NCBI GenBank assembly: GCA_002336735.1
Contig: DDER01000017.1
Coordinates: 1 to 24,742, forward strand
DNA from: Candidatus Saccharibacteria bacterium UBA1949
GTDB taxonomy: Bacteria; Patescibacteriota; Saccharimonadia; Saccharimonadales; Saccharimonadaceae
Direction: 5' to 3'
Length of the DNA stretch: 24,742 nt
The notes under the pieces are model-generated. The model saw nothing but the letters and a program-made list of their open reading frames with translations. It made no database searches and was not told the origin of the DNA. The position numbers were made by a program, and so were the translations under genes. Below are positions 1 through 6,910 of the stretch, in pieces. Position 1 is the stretch's first letter. Each line of letters starts with the position of its first letter.

Positions 1-2
1 CC

Positions 3-314
3 AGCCGCATCACGGTGCGCAAGATCGCCAGCGGCGTCGGTGTTGAAAAAAGCTTTTTGCTCCATAGCCCGCTCGTCGAAAAAGTTGAAGTCGTGCGTCG
101 CAGCAAAGTTCGTCGTAATTTCCTGAGCTACTTGCGCCAGCGCAGTGGTAAATCTGCTCGCTTGACGGCTGTGCAGTTCGATCGCGAAGCTGTCAATGCA
201 GTTTGTGACGAACATGCCGAAGCCGAAGCACAACAAGCCGAAAAAGCTGCCGAGCAAGCTGAACTTGATGCAAAAGCTGCTGAAGTCGCCGCCCGCCACG
301 CTGCTGATAAATAG
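3..314 (+). CDS. rplS: 50S ribosomal protein L19, C-terminal part (5' end cut by window)
   Basis: The reading frame is open from base 3, so the gene starts upstream of the window; the GTG at 15 is internal. The visible residues SRITVRKIASGVGVEKSF, HSPLVEKVEVVRRSKVRR and YLRQRSGKSAR are the conserved C-terminal half of L19, which sits at the 30S-50S interface in the large subunit. After the RSGKSAR block, where most L19 proteins end, about 50 more residues follow. They are rich in Ala, Glu and Gln and are probably helical, with one Cys. The tail is in frame and ends at TAG (312-314), followed closely by a strong terminator. The family call is certain; the role of the tail is unknown. Confidence 0.95.
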   Translation, partial: SRITVRKIASGVGVEKSFLLHSPLVEKVEVVRRSKVRRNFLSYLRQRSGKSARLTAVQFDREAVNAVCDEHAEAEAQQAEKAAEQAELDAKAAEVAARHAADK

Positions 315-329
315 CTTTGATTATCACGC

Positions 330-357
330 AAAAAGACACCAGATCTGGTGTCTTTTT
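330..357. terminator. Bidirectional-looking intrinsic terminator after rplS
   Basis: A perfect 28-base palindrome has an A5 run on the left and a T5 run on the right. The stem is GACACCAG (335-342) with CTGGTGTC (345-352). On the plus strand the run of T follows the stem directly, as in a Rho-independent terminator for the rplS transcript. It begins 15 nt after the rplS stop and ends 11 nt before the -10 element of rnhB. Confidence 0.88.
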
Positions 358-368
358 GTCATTTCATC

Positions 369-374
369 TATAAT
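369..374 (+). promoter_or_regulatory. -10 element (TATAAT) of rnhB, predicted leaderless start
   Basis: A consensus TATAAT ends 9 nt before the ATG at 384, so transcription should begin at or within a few bases of the start codon. No Shine-Dalgarno sequence lies in between. The -35 position (346-351) falls in the terminator stem and matches poorly. Confidence 0.6.
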
Positions 375-383
375 GAGCACCCT

Positions 384-1346
384 ATGATACTTGGGATTGA
401 TGAAGCTGGTCGCGGACCGTGGGCGGGGCCGCTGGTCGTCGGCGCGGTCGTACTGGGCACGGCCCAGATAGAAGGGCTCGACGACAGCAAGAAGCTCAGC
501 AAGAAACGCCGCGAGCAGCTCTATGAGCTCATCATCGAGCGAGCAAATGCTACGGCGACTGGCTGGGTCTCGGCTGAAGAGCTCGATTCTATCGGTATGA
601 GCGAGGCACTCAGGCTCGCGACGCGACGGGCCGTCGAACAAATTCAAGCCTCGTATCACGAGATCATCATCGATGGTACCGTGAATTTTTTGGCTGGCAC
701 GGCCAAAGGCCGATATGTCACGACGCTTGCCAAGGCCGACTCATTGATCGGAGCCGTCTCTGCTGCGTCTATCATCGCCAAAGTCGCTCGCGACCGATAT
801 ATGACCGAGCAAGACGCACTATATCCAGTCTACGGTTTCGCCCGTCATGCTGGCTATGGTACGGCAGCGCATCGACAGGCTATCGATGAGTTTGGTGTCA
901 CGCTGCTGCACCGATTGAGCTTCGCGCCATTACAGGGTTATGCATCAACTCAGGTAGTGTGTGCCCACACGGTTTCTCATGATCACAAACTACCTGAGCT
1001 AACAACTCGACATATCGGCGATAGCAGCGAAGACGCCGCTGCGTTGGAACTACAAAAACTGGGACATGACATCATAGTGCGCAATTGGCGTACGAAAGTT
1101 TGCGAGATTGATATCGTCAGCCGACGCGACGATACCCTCTACTTCACGGAGGTCAAGCATCGTCGTAGCGACAAGGCTGGCGATGGTCTAGCGGCTATCA
1201 CTCCAGCCAAACTAGACAAAATGAAGTTTGCAGCTAAATGCTACATCCACGCTGGCAAGTTGGAGGACAAAATACCACAGCGCCTAATGGTGGTCGCTAC
1301 CACAGGCGATGAACCGCGAGTCACTGACGTATTAGAGCTGGAGTAG
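384..1346 (+). CDS. rnhB: Ribonuclease HII fused to a YraN/UPF0102 nuclease-like domain
   Basis: This 320-aa protein has two domains. Residues 1 to about 190 are RNase HII, which cuts the RNA strand of RNA-DNA hybrids and removes misincorporated ribonucleotides. GIDEAGRG gives D6 and E7, IIIDG gives D97, KADS gives D119, and the late block HRLSFAPLQG is present. Residues about 212-318 match YraN (UPF0102), with E216, RNWR, EIDIV (E241, D243) and EVK (E256, K258), the layout of a PD-(D/E)xK nuclease site. ATG 384 was chosen over GTG 348 because the conserved N-terminus MILGIDEAG begins there and the upstream stretch lies in the terminator and promoter. The 3' end overlaps the convergent aminopeptidase gene by 15 bases. 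rnhB and yraN are often neighbours in bacteria, so a fusion is plausible. YraN function is poorly known. Confidence 0.93.
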   Translation: MILGIDEAGRGPWAGPLVVGAVVLGTAQIEGLDDSKKLSKKRREQLYELIIERANATATGWVSAEELDSIGMSEALRLATRRAVEQIQASYHEIIIDGTVNFLAGTAKGRYVTTLAKADSLIGAVSAASIIAKVARDRYMTEQDALYPVYGFARHAGYGTAAHRQAIDEFGVTLLHRLSFAPLQGYASTQVVCAHTVSHDHKLPELTTRHIGDSSEDAAALELQKLGHDIIVRNWRTKVCEIDIVSRRDDTLYFTEVKHRRSDKAGDGLAAITPAKLDKMKFAAKCYIHAGKLEDKIPQRLMVVATTGDEPRVTDVLELE

Positions 1347-3845
1347 GCGCGCTGCGACGTGCAGGGATTCACGCTCGATCAGTTTCACGCGGCCCTCTAG
1401 GTCGCCGAGACCGATGTTGATCGCTCGCCGTAGTGCAACACTGGCCAATTTCGGTGTGTAGAACTCTCGATATTCTGTTAGCTCCTGCCGTGTCATGAGA
1501 AGCTGTCCTGCAAACCGAGGGAAATAATCATAGCTTTTGTCGCTACCAAACTGGTTTTCGATCCATGACCAATTGTCGCGCGACCATCGCCATGTCTTTG
1601 CTCGTGCAAACCGATTCGAGAGCAGATGAATATACCAATACAGCGTGTCCTGTGAGCGGATCTTTGTTGTGTCGGTCAACGCTGCGATGAGCGAGTCAAT
1701 CTCATCAGAATTTTTAATGCTCGTGAGGGCGTTTTCGATGTCTTGGCGTAGGTCTGCTTCGTGGCATACTTGGTAGTCTGTAAACATGCGGGCAACAGTT
1801 CCGGGTTCGCCATAGCGTGCTCGCACCGACAATAACACGCCGCGCAGCTGTGGATCGAGCTGGTCATTTGGTGCATTGGCACTACGCGCGAGGGCTTCAT
1901 CAATAACTGATTGATCACGCGCATAGACCATGCTGCCAATAATATCAGGGCGAAGCTGCAGCTCATTGTCTGGCTCGTTGTTATGCGCATCCCAGCCAAG
2001 CTGTTCATATAGGGGGCGGCACACGTCGCTGACAAGTTGGCGTAATTTTTGCTCAGCCGCTGGATTATCAAGCACATATTTTTTGAGCTCGCCGATACAA
2101 GTAAATATCATGCGCCAGACTGGCTCGAGCGTTTCGCCTCGATACCTATCCAGGAGATCAATCAACTCAGCTGGCGCCAACAGTCCAGCGCGGCTGAGGA
2201 GGATTTGTTCATGAATAAAACTAAGCCGCCTGGCGGGGTCGAGTGTGCCATCACGGATAGCGTCGAGGATAGCAGCGCGTAAGTCTGCACTATAGAGGGT
2301 CACAAAATGTGCACTCGAATCGTGATTTAAAAACAAGGGCGTTTCATAATCAGTGATCATTTGAGTTTTTGAAGCCATGATCTTGGTAGCACTGCCGGCA
2401 ATCCCAAGCGGTATCGGCCAGATACGGTGGCTGTCCTCGTGCGGACCGATGAAAAACTGTGTCTGGGATAGCTCGACACCCGCCTCATGTTTGGTGGCAC
2501 TGACCACGGGATAGCCCGGTTGTGAGATCCAAGTATTCATCAGGCCAGCGACATCTTTGCCGCTTGCTTCGCCAAATGACGCCCAGAGATCCTCGGCGGT
2601 TGTATTGCTATAGGCGTAGGTTTGGAAATACTGTTTCAGACCGGCACGAAATGCCTCTTCGCCGATATACACCTCGAGCATACGCAGCAGCCGCGCGCCC
2701 TTAGCGTACACGATCGCACCGTCAAATACTGACTCGATCTCGTCTGGGTGATGGATCTCGACCTGGACTGGCTGGACGCCATCGAGTGCGTCTCTTCGTA
2801 GTGCCGATATGACATCTTGAGTGAGAAAATTGAACCAAATATCCCATTCAGGATGCAGGGCGTGCGGAGCGACATATTCCATGATTGAAGCAAAACTCTC
2901 GTTGAGCCATAGATTATTCCACCATTTCATCGTGACGAGATTGCCGAACCATTGATGGCTAATTTCGTGCGCAATAACCGTCGCAATGTACTGCCGAGAC
3001 TCAATCGTCGAGGTGCTAGGACCGGCGAGCAACGCCATTTCGCGGTAGGTGATAAGCCCCCAGTTTTCCATCGCTCCTGACGAAAAATCTGGTATAGCCA
3101 CATGATCGGATTTGGGTAGTGGATACTCGACACCAAAATATTCTTCGAAAAAATCGATGATATCGGCTGCTTCGCGTAGAGCAAAATCCAGGCTGTCTGG
3201 CGATTGCGCAATAGAGGCATACACATTGACTTCGACACCGCGCTTGGTATGCTTCGTAGCCCGCTGTAAGTGGCCGCCGACTAACGCGACGAGATACGTG
3301 CTCATGCGCGGGGTGCGTTCAAATTTCGTAACTTGACGTCCGTTTTCTTCATGCTGCATGGAGACGGGCATGTTACCAAGCACCGTACGCCCTCGTTCGG
3401 TAGTCACGCATACATCAAATGTCGCTTTGGCTTCGGGTTCGTCAATGCACGGAAACACCTCGCGAGCATGAGTGCTCTCAAATTGCGTCACGAATAATTC
3501 GTGGTTTTTACCCTCATGCTGAAATTTGCAAGGGTAAAGTCCATGGAGCGTATCGCTGATGACAGCCGTATAACTAATTACCACGACGTGATTTCCTGGC
3601 ACGATATGACGGTGTGTGATATATAGTTCGTCATCTGCACGTTGCTCGTAGGCCGCCTGTTTGCCGTCTATTGTCACGCTCTGGATCGAGAGGTCGCCAG
3701 CATGAACCGATAGTTCACCGGGCTGTTGAGCGGCGCCGTGTATGGTGGTAGTGCCTCGTACGAGCCGGGCCGAAAGATCAATATCAAGTGACAAATCATA
3801 ATGTTCAGGGATGAAACCCTCGAGAAGTCTCCGTACTGTATGCAT
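1332..3845 (-). CDS. pepN: M1-family zinc aminopeptidase (aminopeptidase N type)
   Basis: This metallo-aminopeptidase removes N-terminal residues from peptides, probably in the cytoplasm since no signal peptide is seen. Numbered from the upstream ATG at 3854, it shows the GAMEN exopeptidase motif at residues 260-264 and HEISH at 296-300. The third zinc ligand is E319 in LWLNES, the exact HExxH-18-E spacing of M1. An N-terminal beta domain precedes it, and a long helical ERAP1_C-like domain fills about residues 520-840. ATG 3845 (protein beginning MHTVRRLLEGF, 837 aa) is preferred over ATG 3854, because the latter overlaps the likely -10 element TACAAT (3858-3853, minus). From 3845 the mRNA would be leaderless. 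The gene is divergent from the HNH nuclease and convergent with rnhB. For epibionts, peptide degradation fits amino-acid scavenging; that is inference. Confidence 0.93.
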   Translation of the reverse strand: MHTVRRLLEGFIPEHYDLSLDIDLSARLVRGTTTIHGAAQQPGELSVHAGDLSIQSVTIDGKQAAYEQRADDELYITHRHIVPGNHVVVISYTAVISDTLHGLYPCKFQHEGKNHELFVTQFESTHAREVFPCIDEPEAKATFDVCVTTERGRTVLGNMPVSMQHEENGRQVTKFERTPRMSTYLVALVGGHLQRATKHTKRGVEVNVYASIAQSPDSLDFALREAADIIDFFEEYFGVEYPLPKSDHVAIPDFSSGAMENWGLITYREMALLAGPSTSTIESRQYIATVIAHEISHQWFGNLVTMKWWNNLWLNESFASIMEYVAPHALHPEWDIWFNFLTQDVISALRRDALDGVQPVQVEIHHPDEIESVFDGAIVYAKGARLLRMLEVYIGEEAFRAGLKQYFQTYAYSNTTAEDLWASFGEASGKDVAGLMNTWISQPGYPVVSATKHEAGVELSQTQFFIGPHEDSHRIWPIPLGIAGSATKIMASKTQMITDYETPLFLNHDSSAHFVTLYSADLRAAILDAIRDGTLDPARRLSFIHEQILLSRAGLLAPAELIDLLDRYRGETLEPVWRMIFTCIGELKKYVLDNPAAEQKLRQLVSDVCRPLYEQLGWDAHNNEPDNELQLRPDIIGSMVYARDQSVIDEALARSANAPNDQLDPQLRGVLLSVRARYGEPGTVARMFTDYQVCHEADLRQDIENALTSIKNSDEIDSLIAALTDTTKIRSQDTLYWYIHLLSNRFARAKTWRWSRDNWSWIENQFGSDKSYDYFPRFAGQLLMTRQELTEYREFYTPKLASVALRRAINIGLGDLEGRVKLIERESLHVAARLLQL

Positions 3846-3852
3846 ACATACC

Positions 3853-3884
3853 ATTGTACACTACCAAGTAGATGTGGCATGATT
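3853..3884. promoter_or_regulatory. Overlapping divergent promoters between pepN and the HNH nuclease
   Basis: Only about 46 bases separate the two start codons. On the minus strand TACAAT (3858-3853) ends 7 nt before the pepN ATG at 3845. On the plus strand TTGTAC (3854-3859), an 18-nt gap and CATGAT (3878-3883) end 8 nt before the nuclease ATG. The two sites share bases, so the promoters may compete. Neither start has a Shine-Dalgarno sequence. Confidence 0.45.
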
Positions 3885-3891
3885 AATTGAA

Positions 3892-4620
3892 ATGACGAAG
3901 AGACTACGATTGAGAAGGGTGCTAGCGATAGCCGTACTGATAGTAGTGGTGCTGACAGGTATAGTTGTAAATCCAGATAGCTACAATTATGAAACAGCTC
4001 CTGCCGCGCCGACACAGCCCGAGATAGCTCCGACATCACGCAGTGTCGTCGTCCCATCGCGGGCGCTCGATGCCCTCGAGACACTTGCTATCAAGGGCCG
4101 TGCTAGCAAGACAGACTATGCACGACGTCAATTTGGTGATGGTTGGACGCGTGTTGGTGTCTGCGATATGCGCAATATCATCCTCAATCGCGACCTCGAC
4201 AATGCAGTTGTCAATGATCAATGCAAAGTGATCAGTGGTGTATTGACAGATCCCTATACCGCTCAGCGTATACAGTTCGTCCGAGGTGATACGACCAGCG
4301 ACGACGTGCAGATCGATCATGTTGTTGCGCTGAGTGATGCGTGGCAAAAAGGCGCTCAGCAGCTTGATCTTGCGACACGTATCGCTCTGGCTAACGACCC
4401 GTTGGAGCTTCTCGCCGTCGATGGCGATGCCAACCAAGCCAAAAGTGCCGGCGATGCTGCCACCTGGCTGCCGCCCAACAAATCATTTCGCTGCCAGTAT
4501 ATCGCTCGCCAGATCGCCGTCAAGGCTAAGTACCATCTGTGGGTAACTGACGCCGAAAAACAAGCCATGAGCCGCGTCCTCTCGACCTGCCCCGATCAAT
4601 TACTCCCGATAAATAAGTAG
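3892..4620 (+). CDS. Secreted or membrane-anchored HNH nuclease, DUF1524/GmrSD-C type
   Basis: This 242-aa protein starts with a basic stretch and one hydrophobic segment (residues about 9-27), a signal peptide or membrane anchor. A Pro/Ala/Thr-rich linker follows. The catalytic part carries IDHVVALSDAW (D142, H143), NDPLELLAVDG, NQAKSAGDAATWLPP and then CQYIARQ, which is the DUF1524 HNH nuclease pattern found in many secreted actinobacterial proteins. Four cysteines (C91, C111, C201, C233) may form disulphides outside the cell. Likely substrates are extracellular or incoming DNA: nutrient uptake, competence or attack on a host are all possible. The stop codon lies inside the left arm of the 28-bp inverted repeat. 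The family is clear; the biological role is inference. Confidence 0.85.
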   Translation: MTKRLRLRRVLAIAVLIVVVLTGIVVNPDSYNYETAPAAPTQPEIAPTSRSVVVPSRALDALETLAIKGRASKTDYARRQFGDGWTRVGVCDMRNIILNRDLDNAVVNDQCKVISGVLTDPYTAQRIQFVRGDTTSDDVQIDHVVALSDAWQKGAQQLDLATRIALANDPLELLAVDGDANQAKSAGDAATWLPPNKSFRCQYIARQIAVKAKYHLWVTDAEKQAMSRVLSTCPDQLLPINK

Positions 4621-4737
4621 CTCGTGAGTTTCAGGAAACCTTCTTTTGCTTCCTCCCTTTCGCGCCCCGAAACAAGTTTCGAGGGCTGCAGTCGCTTAAC
4701 GGAAGTTTCAGAAGGTTTCCTGAAACTCACGAGCTAC
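4617..4737. repeat. Perfect 28-bp inverted repeat with a 65-nt spacer
   Basis: The left arm (4617-4644, beginning GTAGCTCGTGAGTTTCAGG) is exactly the reverse complement of the right arm (4710-4737). Pairing resumes after a 4-nt mismatch with CTTCC (4649-4653) and GGAAG (4701-4705). The spacer holds its own 6-bp hairpin, CGAAAC-AA-GTTTCG (4668-4681). The nuclease stop codon (4618-4620) is part of the left arm. No run of T follows either side, so it is not a standard intrinsic terminator, and no clear target duplication flanks it. It could be a MITE-like element, an RNase III-type mRNA end, or a barrier between the nuclease mRNA and the small RNA. Confidence 0.85.
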
Positions 4738-4757
4738 TGACAGGCAATTCACAATTC

Positions 4758-4780
4758 AAAAACCCGCCTCCCCGGGCGGG
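4758..4780 (-). terminator. Intrinsic terminator of the small RNA
   Basis: On the minus strand CCCGCC (4780-4775) pairs with GGCGGG (4768-4763) across a 6-nt loop, followed at once by five T (4762-4758). This GC-rich stem with its run of T sets the 3' end of the small RNA and shields the nuclease gene from antisense transcription. Confidence 0.85.
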
Positions 4781-4894
4781 GCGCCGAACTAAATCGGCAG
4801 CCCCGCGTGGGTAAGCGGGCTAGAAGGTATTACGCGCTACTGTGACGACGAGGATGTCATCGGCTGCGAACTAAGTCCGGCAGGAGTTGTCTGT
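4758..4894 (-). ncRNA. Unassigned structured small RNA, about 137 nt
   Basis: A minus-strand transcript is predicted from about 4894 (7 nt after the -10) to the T-run at 4762-4758. GCCGGACU (4881-4874) pairs with AGUUCGGC (4790-4783). Four of the next six positions can pair, including G-U pairs, then GCAGCC (4867-4862) pairs with GGCUGC (4802-4797). This makes a nearly continuous helix of about 18 pairs. It encloses a hairpin GAUGAC/GUCGUC with a 6-nt loop (4861-4844) and a second, CCGC/GCGG (4818-4803), so a three-way junction is likely. The GC-rich terminator follows 3 to 4 nt after the helix. I find no SRP GGAAG core, no RNase P or tmRNA signature, and no ORF. A divergent 6S RNA cannot be excluded. 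The structure was worked out by eye only. Confidence 0.72.
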
Positions 4895-4900
4895 CTTTTT

Positions 4901-4929
4901 ATTATATCAAACTATGAGCATTATGTCAA
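4901..4929 (-). promoter_or_regulatory. Perfect consensus promoter of the small RNA
   Basis: Read on the minus strand, TTGACA (4929-4924) and TATAAT (4906-4901) are separated by exactly 17 nt. Both hexamers match the housekeeping sigma-70 consensus at all six positions, so strong transcription towards lower coordinates is expected, with a start near 4894. Confidence 0.88.
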
Positions 4930-4961
4930 TCCCACCTCTGTATTTTCGGATAGGTATCTGT

Positions 4962-4967
4962 TATACT
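4962..4967 (+). promoter_or_regulatory. -10 element of the queuosine precursor transporter
   Basis: TATACT ends 7 nt before the ATG at 4975, so the transcript should be leaderless. No Shine-Dalgarno sequence and no room for a preQ1 riboswitch exist between them. The -35 region is weak. Confidence 0.55.
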
Positions 4968-4974
4968 TATCCCT

Positions 4975-5649
4975 ATGTCACCACGCCGTCCTAGAAACAT
5001 CCGTGTCTATGAATTCTTGTCGGGCCTATTCGTTATGACGCTGATTGTCAGTAATATCGCCAGTACCAAGATTATTGCGCTCGGGCCGCTCGTCATGGAT
5101 GCCGGGACGATACTGTTTCCGCTCGCCTATATTATTGGCGATATCGTCACCGAAGTCTATGGCTATCGCAAGATGCGCTCGTTGCTCTATGTCGGCATCG
5201 TGACACTGCTGGTCACGATGGGGGCACTCTGGCTGGTGCAAGTCCTACCGGCTGCGAGTGATTGGGCTAATCAGCCAGCCTACGATACGATTCTTGGTGT
5301 CGTCTGGCGTATTGTGCTCGCCAGTATCGCGGCGTTATTTATCGGTGAAATTCTCAATGCCTATGTCATGGGTACGATGAAGATTCGCACAGGCGGTCGT
5401 GGCCTATGGCAGCGTATGATCTCGAGCTCAGCGGTCGGCAGCTTTGTCGATACTGTCGTGTTCTCGGTCATCGCGTTTGCCGGCACTATGAGCTGGTCCG
5501 CGCTGGGGCAGCTCATCCTGACCGTATTTCTCATCAAAATCGCCACCGAAATCATCGTCTCGCCCCTCACTATGCGCCTGATCGATCGTGTCAAACGACA
5601 TGAAAACCTCGATACCTATGAGCAGCCAGCTAATTATCTCGTGAATTAG
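4975..5649 (+). CDS. yhhQ: Queuosine precursor transporter, YhhQ/VUT family (DUF165)
   Basis: This 224-aa integral membrane protein has about six hydrophobic segments and the YhhQ family blocks: SNIASTKIIALG near the N-terminus, ILFPLAYIIGDIVTEVYGYRKMR, and AVGSFVDTVVFSVIAFAG in the C-terminal half. Members of this family (COG1738) import queuosine precursors such as preQ0, preQ1 or queuine. The job fits the neighbourhood: tgt and queA lie immediately downstream on the other strand, with only 3 bases between the transporter stop and the tgt stop. No synthesis genes (queD, queE, queC, queF) are seen here, so import followed by insertion is the simplest reading. The exact substrate cannot be read from the sequence. 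Confidence 0.9.
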   Translation: MSPRRPRNIRVYEFLSGLFVMTLIVSNIASTKIIALGPLVMDAGTILFPLAYIIGDIVTEVYGYRKMRSLLYVGIVTLLVTMGALWLVQVLPAASDWANQPAYDTILGVVWRIVLASIAALFIGEILNAYVMGTMKIRTGGRGLWQRMISSSAVGSFVDTVVFSVIAFAGTMSWSALGQLILTVFLIKIATEIIVSPLTMRLIDRVKRHENLDTYEQPANYLVN

Positions 5650-5652
5650 ATG

Positions 5653-6897
5653 CTATAGCGTGACGCTGGTCGGCAGCTTGTCGCCGTAATATCGGGATAG
5701 AAATTTAGTCTTGAATTCATAGAATGAGTCGTCAATAATACTCTGGCGGATTTGATCGACGGTGCGGACGACAAAGCGTTCGTTGTGGATGCTCGCGAGA
5801 GTTGAAGCGAGGATTTCGTCGGCTCGGAACAAGTGGTTGACATAGGCGCGGGTGTAATGTTGGCAGGTATAGCAGTCGCAATCAGCATCAACGGGAGAGA
5901 AATCGCGTTGGTAGGTAGCGTTTCTGATGTTGATGCGACCAGTAAGGGTGTAGAGCGCGGCATTACGGGCTTGGCGCGTTGGTGCGACGCAGTCAAAAGT
6001 GTCCATGCCGTATTCGACACCAAGGAATAGGTCAGCTGGCTGTGAGCCCATACCGAGCAGGTGTCGTGGTTTATCCTGGGGGAGCGTCTCACTAACCCAA
6101 CTGAGGACATCGGGAATTTCACCCGGCTCGAATAGGCCGCCGATACCATAGCCATCAAAGTCGCGTTCACCCAGGAATTGAGCGGACCTGCGTCGTAAAT
6201 CTTCGTGGCGTGCGCCTTGGACGATGCCATAGAGTGCCTGGAGCGGCTCGCCATGCTTGCGGTGCTCGTCATTGAGCGTGTTGTGTCGTGTGAGGCAGCG
6301 GTCAGCCCAGGCGTGGGTGCGCGCCAGGCTCTCCTCGAGATAGGCACGTTTGGCAAGCGGCGCCAGACATTCATCAAATGCCATGTGAATATCAGCGCCG
6401 ATGGCGTGCTGAAGCTCCATGCTGCTTTCGGGTGTCATCAATAACTTTTGACCATCGAGGTGGCTACGAAATTGTACGCCTTGATCGGTGATTTTGACCA
6501 GCTGATCGGTAGATCTCACGGCTTTGCTAGCGTCGCCCTTTTCGGTGTGAGCCACGGCGTCGATACCTTTTTTGTAGGCTACGCCGAGGCTCAACACCTG
6601 GAACCCGCCACTATCTGTAAATGTCGGACCGTCCCAATGCATAAATGTACCGAGCCCGCCGGCTTCGCGCACAATATCAGCGCCAGGTCGCAGCATCAGG
6701 TGGTATGCATTAGCAAGGACTGCTTGCCCGCCGCAGTCGCGTACTTGCTCGGGCGTGATGGCCTTGACTGTGGCCTTGGTGCCGCCCACGATAAAAGCCG
6801 GCGTTTTGATATCGCCATGCGGAGTGCGTATGACGCCGGCTCGGGCTAGTGTGCCCTTTAGACGGTGGGTGATTTCAAACTCGAGGGCGCGTTTCAT
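5653..6897 (-). CDS. tgt: tRNA-guanine transglycosylase
   Basis: TGT swaps guanine 34 in the anticodon of GUN tRNAs for a queuosine precursor. The 414-aa protein keeps the family's key residues: FTDSGGFQV with D95 (general acid/base), MAFDEC with D175, MDTFDCVAPTR with the nucleophile D302, and the zinc site CDCYTC (C340, C342, C345) with H355. Two things are unusual. About 25 extra residues (near 105-130) sit before FRSHLDG. The substrate-pocket loop normally read as GGLAVGE in bacterial enzymes is GGLFEPGE (253-260), one residue longer and different in type, and GIVQGG is GIVQGA. The gene follows queA by 13 nt with only a weak purine stretch as a ribosome-binding site. It is a member of the queA-tgt operon and convergent with the transporter. 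Confidence 0.95.
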   Translation of the reverse strand: MKRALEFEITHRLKGTLARAGVIRTPHGDIKTPAFIVGGTKATVKAITPEQVRDCGGQAVLANAYHLMLRPGADIVREAGGLGTFMHWDGPTFTDSGGFQVLSLGVAYKKGIDAVAHTEKGDASKAVRSTDQLVKITDQGVQFRSHLDGQKLLMTPESSMELQHAIGADIHMAFDECLAPLAKRAYLEESLARTHAWADRCLTRHNTLNDEHRKHGEPLQALYGIVQGARHEDLRRRSAQFLGERDFDGYGIGGLFEPGEIPDVLSWVSETLPQDKPRHLLGMGSQPADLFLGVEYGMDTFDCVAPTRQARNAALYTLTGRINIRNATYQRDFSPVDADCDCYTCQHYTRAYVNHLFRADEILASTLASIHNERFVVRTVDQIRQSIIDDSFYEFKTKFLSRYYGDKLPTSVTL

Positions 6898-6910
6898 TGT
6901 GTCTATCCTA

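Larger units (their letters stand above)
4621..4974. other. 354-nt region without a protein gene
   Basis: This is the only stretch over 300 bases without a recognisable coding gene. It holds, in order, most of the 28-bp inverted repeat, the terminator and body of a minus-strand small RNA, that RNA's consensus promoter, and the -10 element of the queuosine transporter. I see no ORF with a ribosome-binding site or protein-like sequence on either strand. Confidence 0.8.

Noticed and set aside
348..383. GTG at 348 as the rnhB start
   Set aside because: It lies in the terminator stem and upstream of the -10 element; the conserved RNase HII N-terminus starts at ATG 384.
3674..4084. Minus-strand open frame across the pepN/nuclease gap
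   Set aside because: It overlaps both real genes and the divergent promoters, and its composition is that of a shadow frame.
4617..4737. Inverted repeat as an insertion sequence
   Set aside because: No transposase frame inside, only a 65-nt spacer, and no clear target duplication.
4783..4894. Plus-strand RNA or preQ1 riboswitch for yhhQ
   Set aside because: The promoter and terminator signals read on the minus strand, and the yhhQ -10 element lies downstream of this stretch, 7 nt before its ATG.
4758..4894. SRP RNA, RNase P RNA or tmRNA as identity of the small RNA
   Set aside because: No SRP GGAAG/GCAGCC core in the right arrangement, no RNase P or tmRNA signature, and it is too short for the latter two.
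5646..6377. 243-codon open frame on the minus strand inside tgt
   Set aside because: It overlaps tgt in another frame; the product is Ser/Thr/Arg-rich low-quality sequence with no family blocks or ribosome-binding site.
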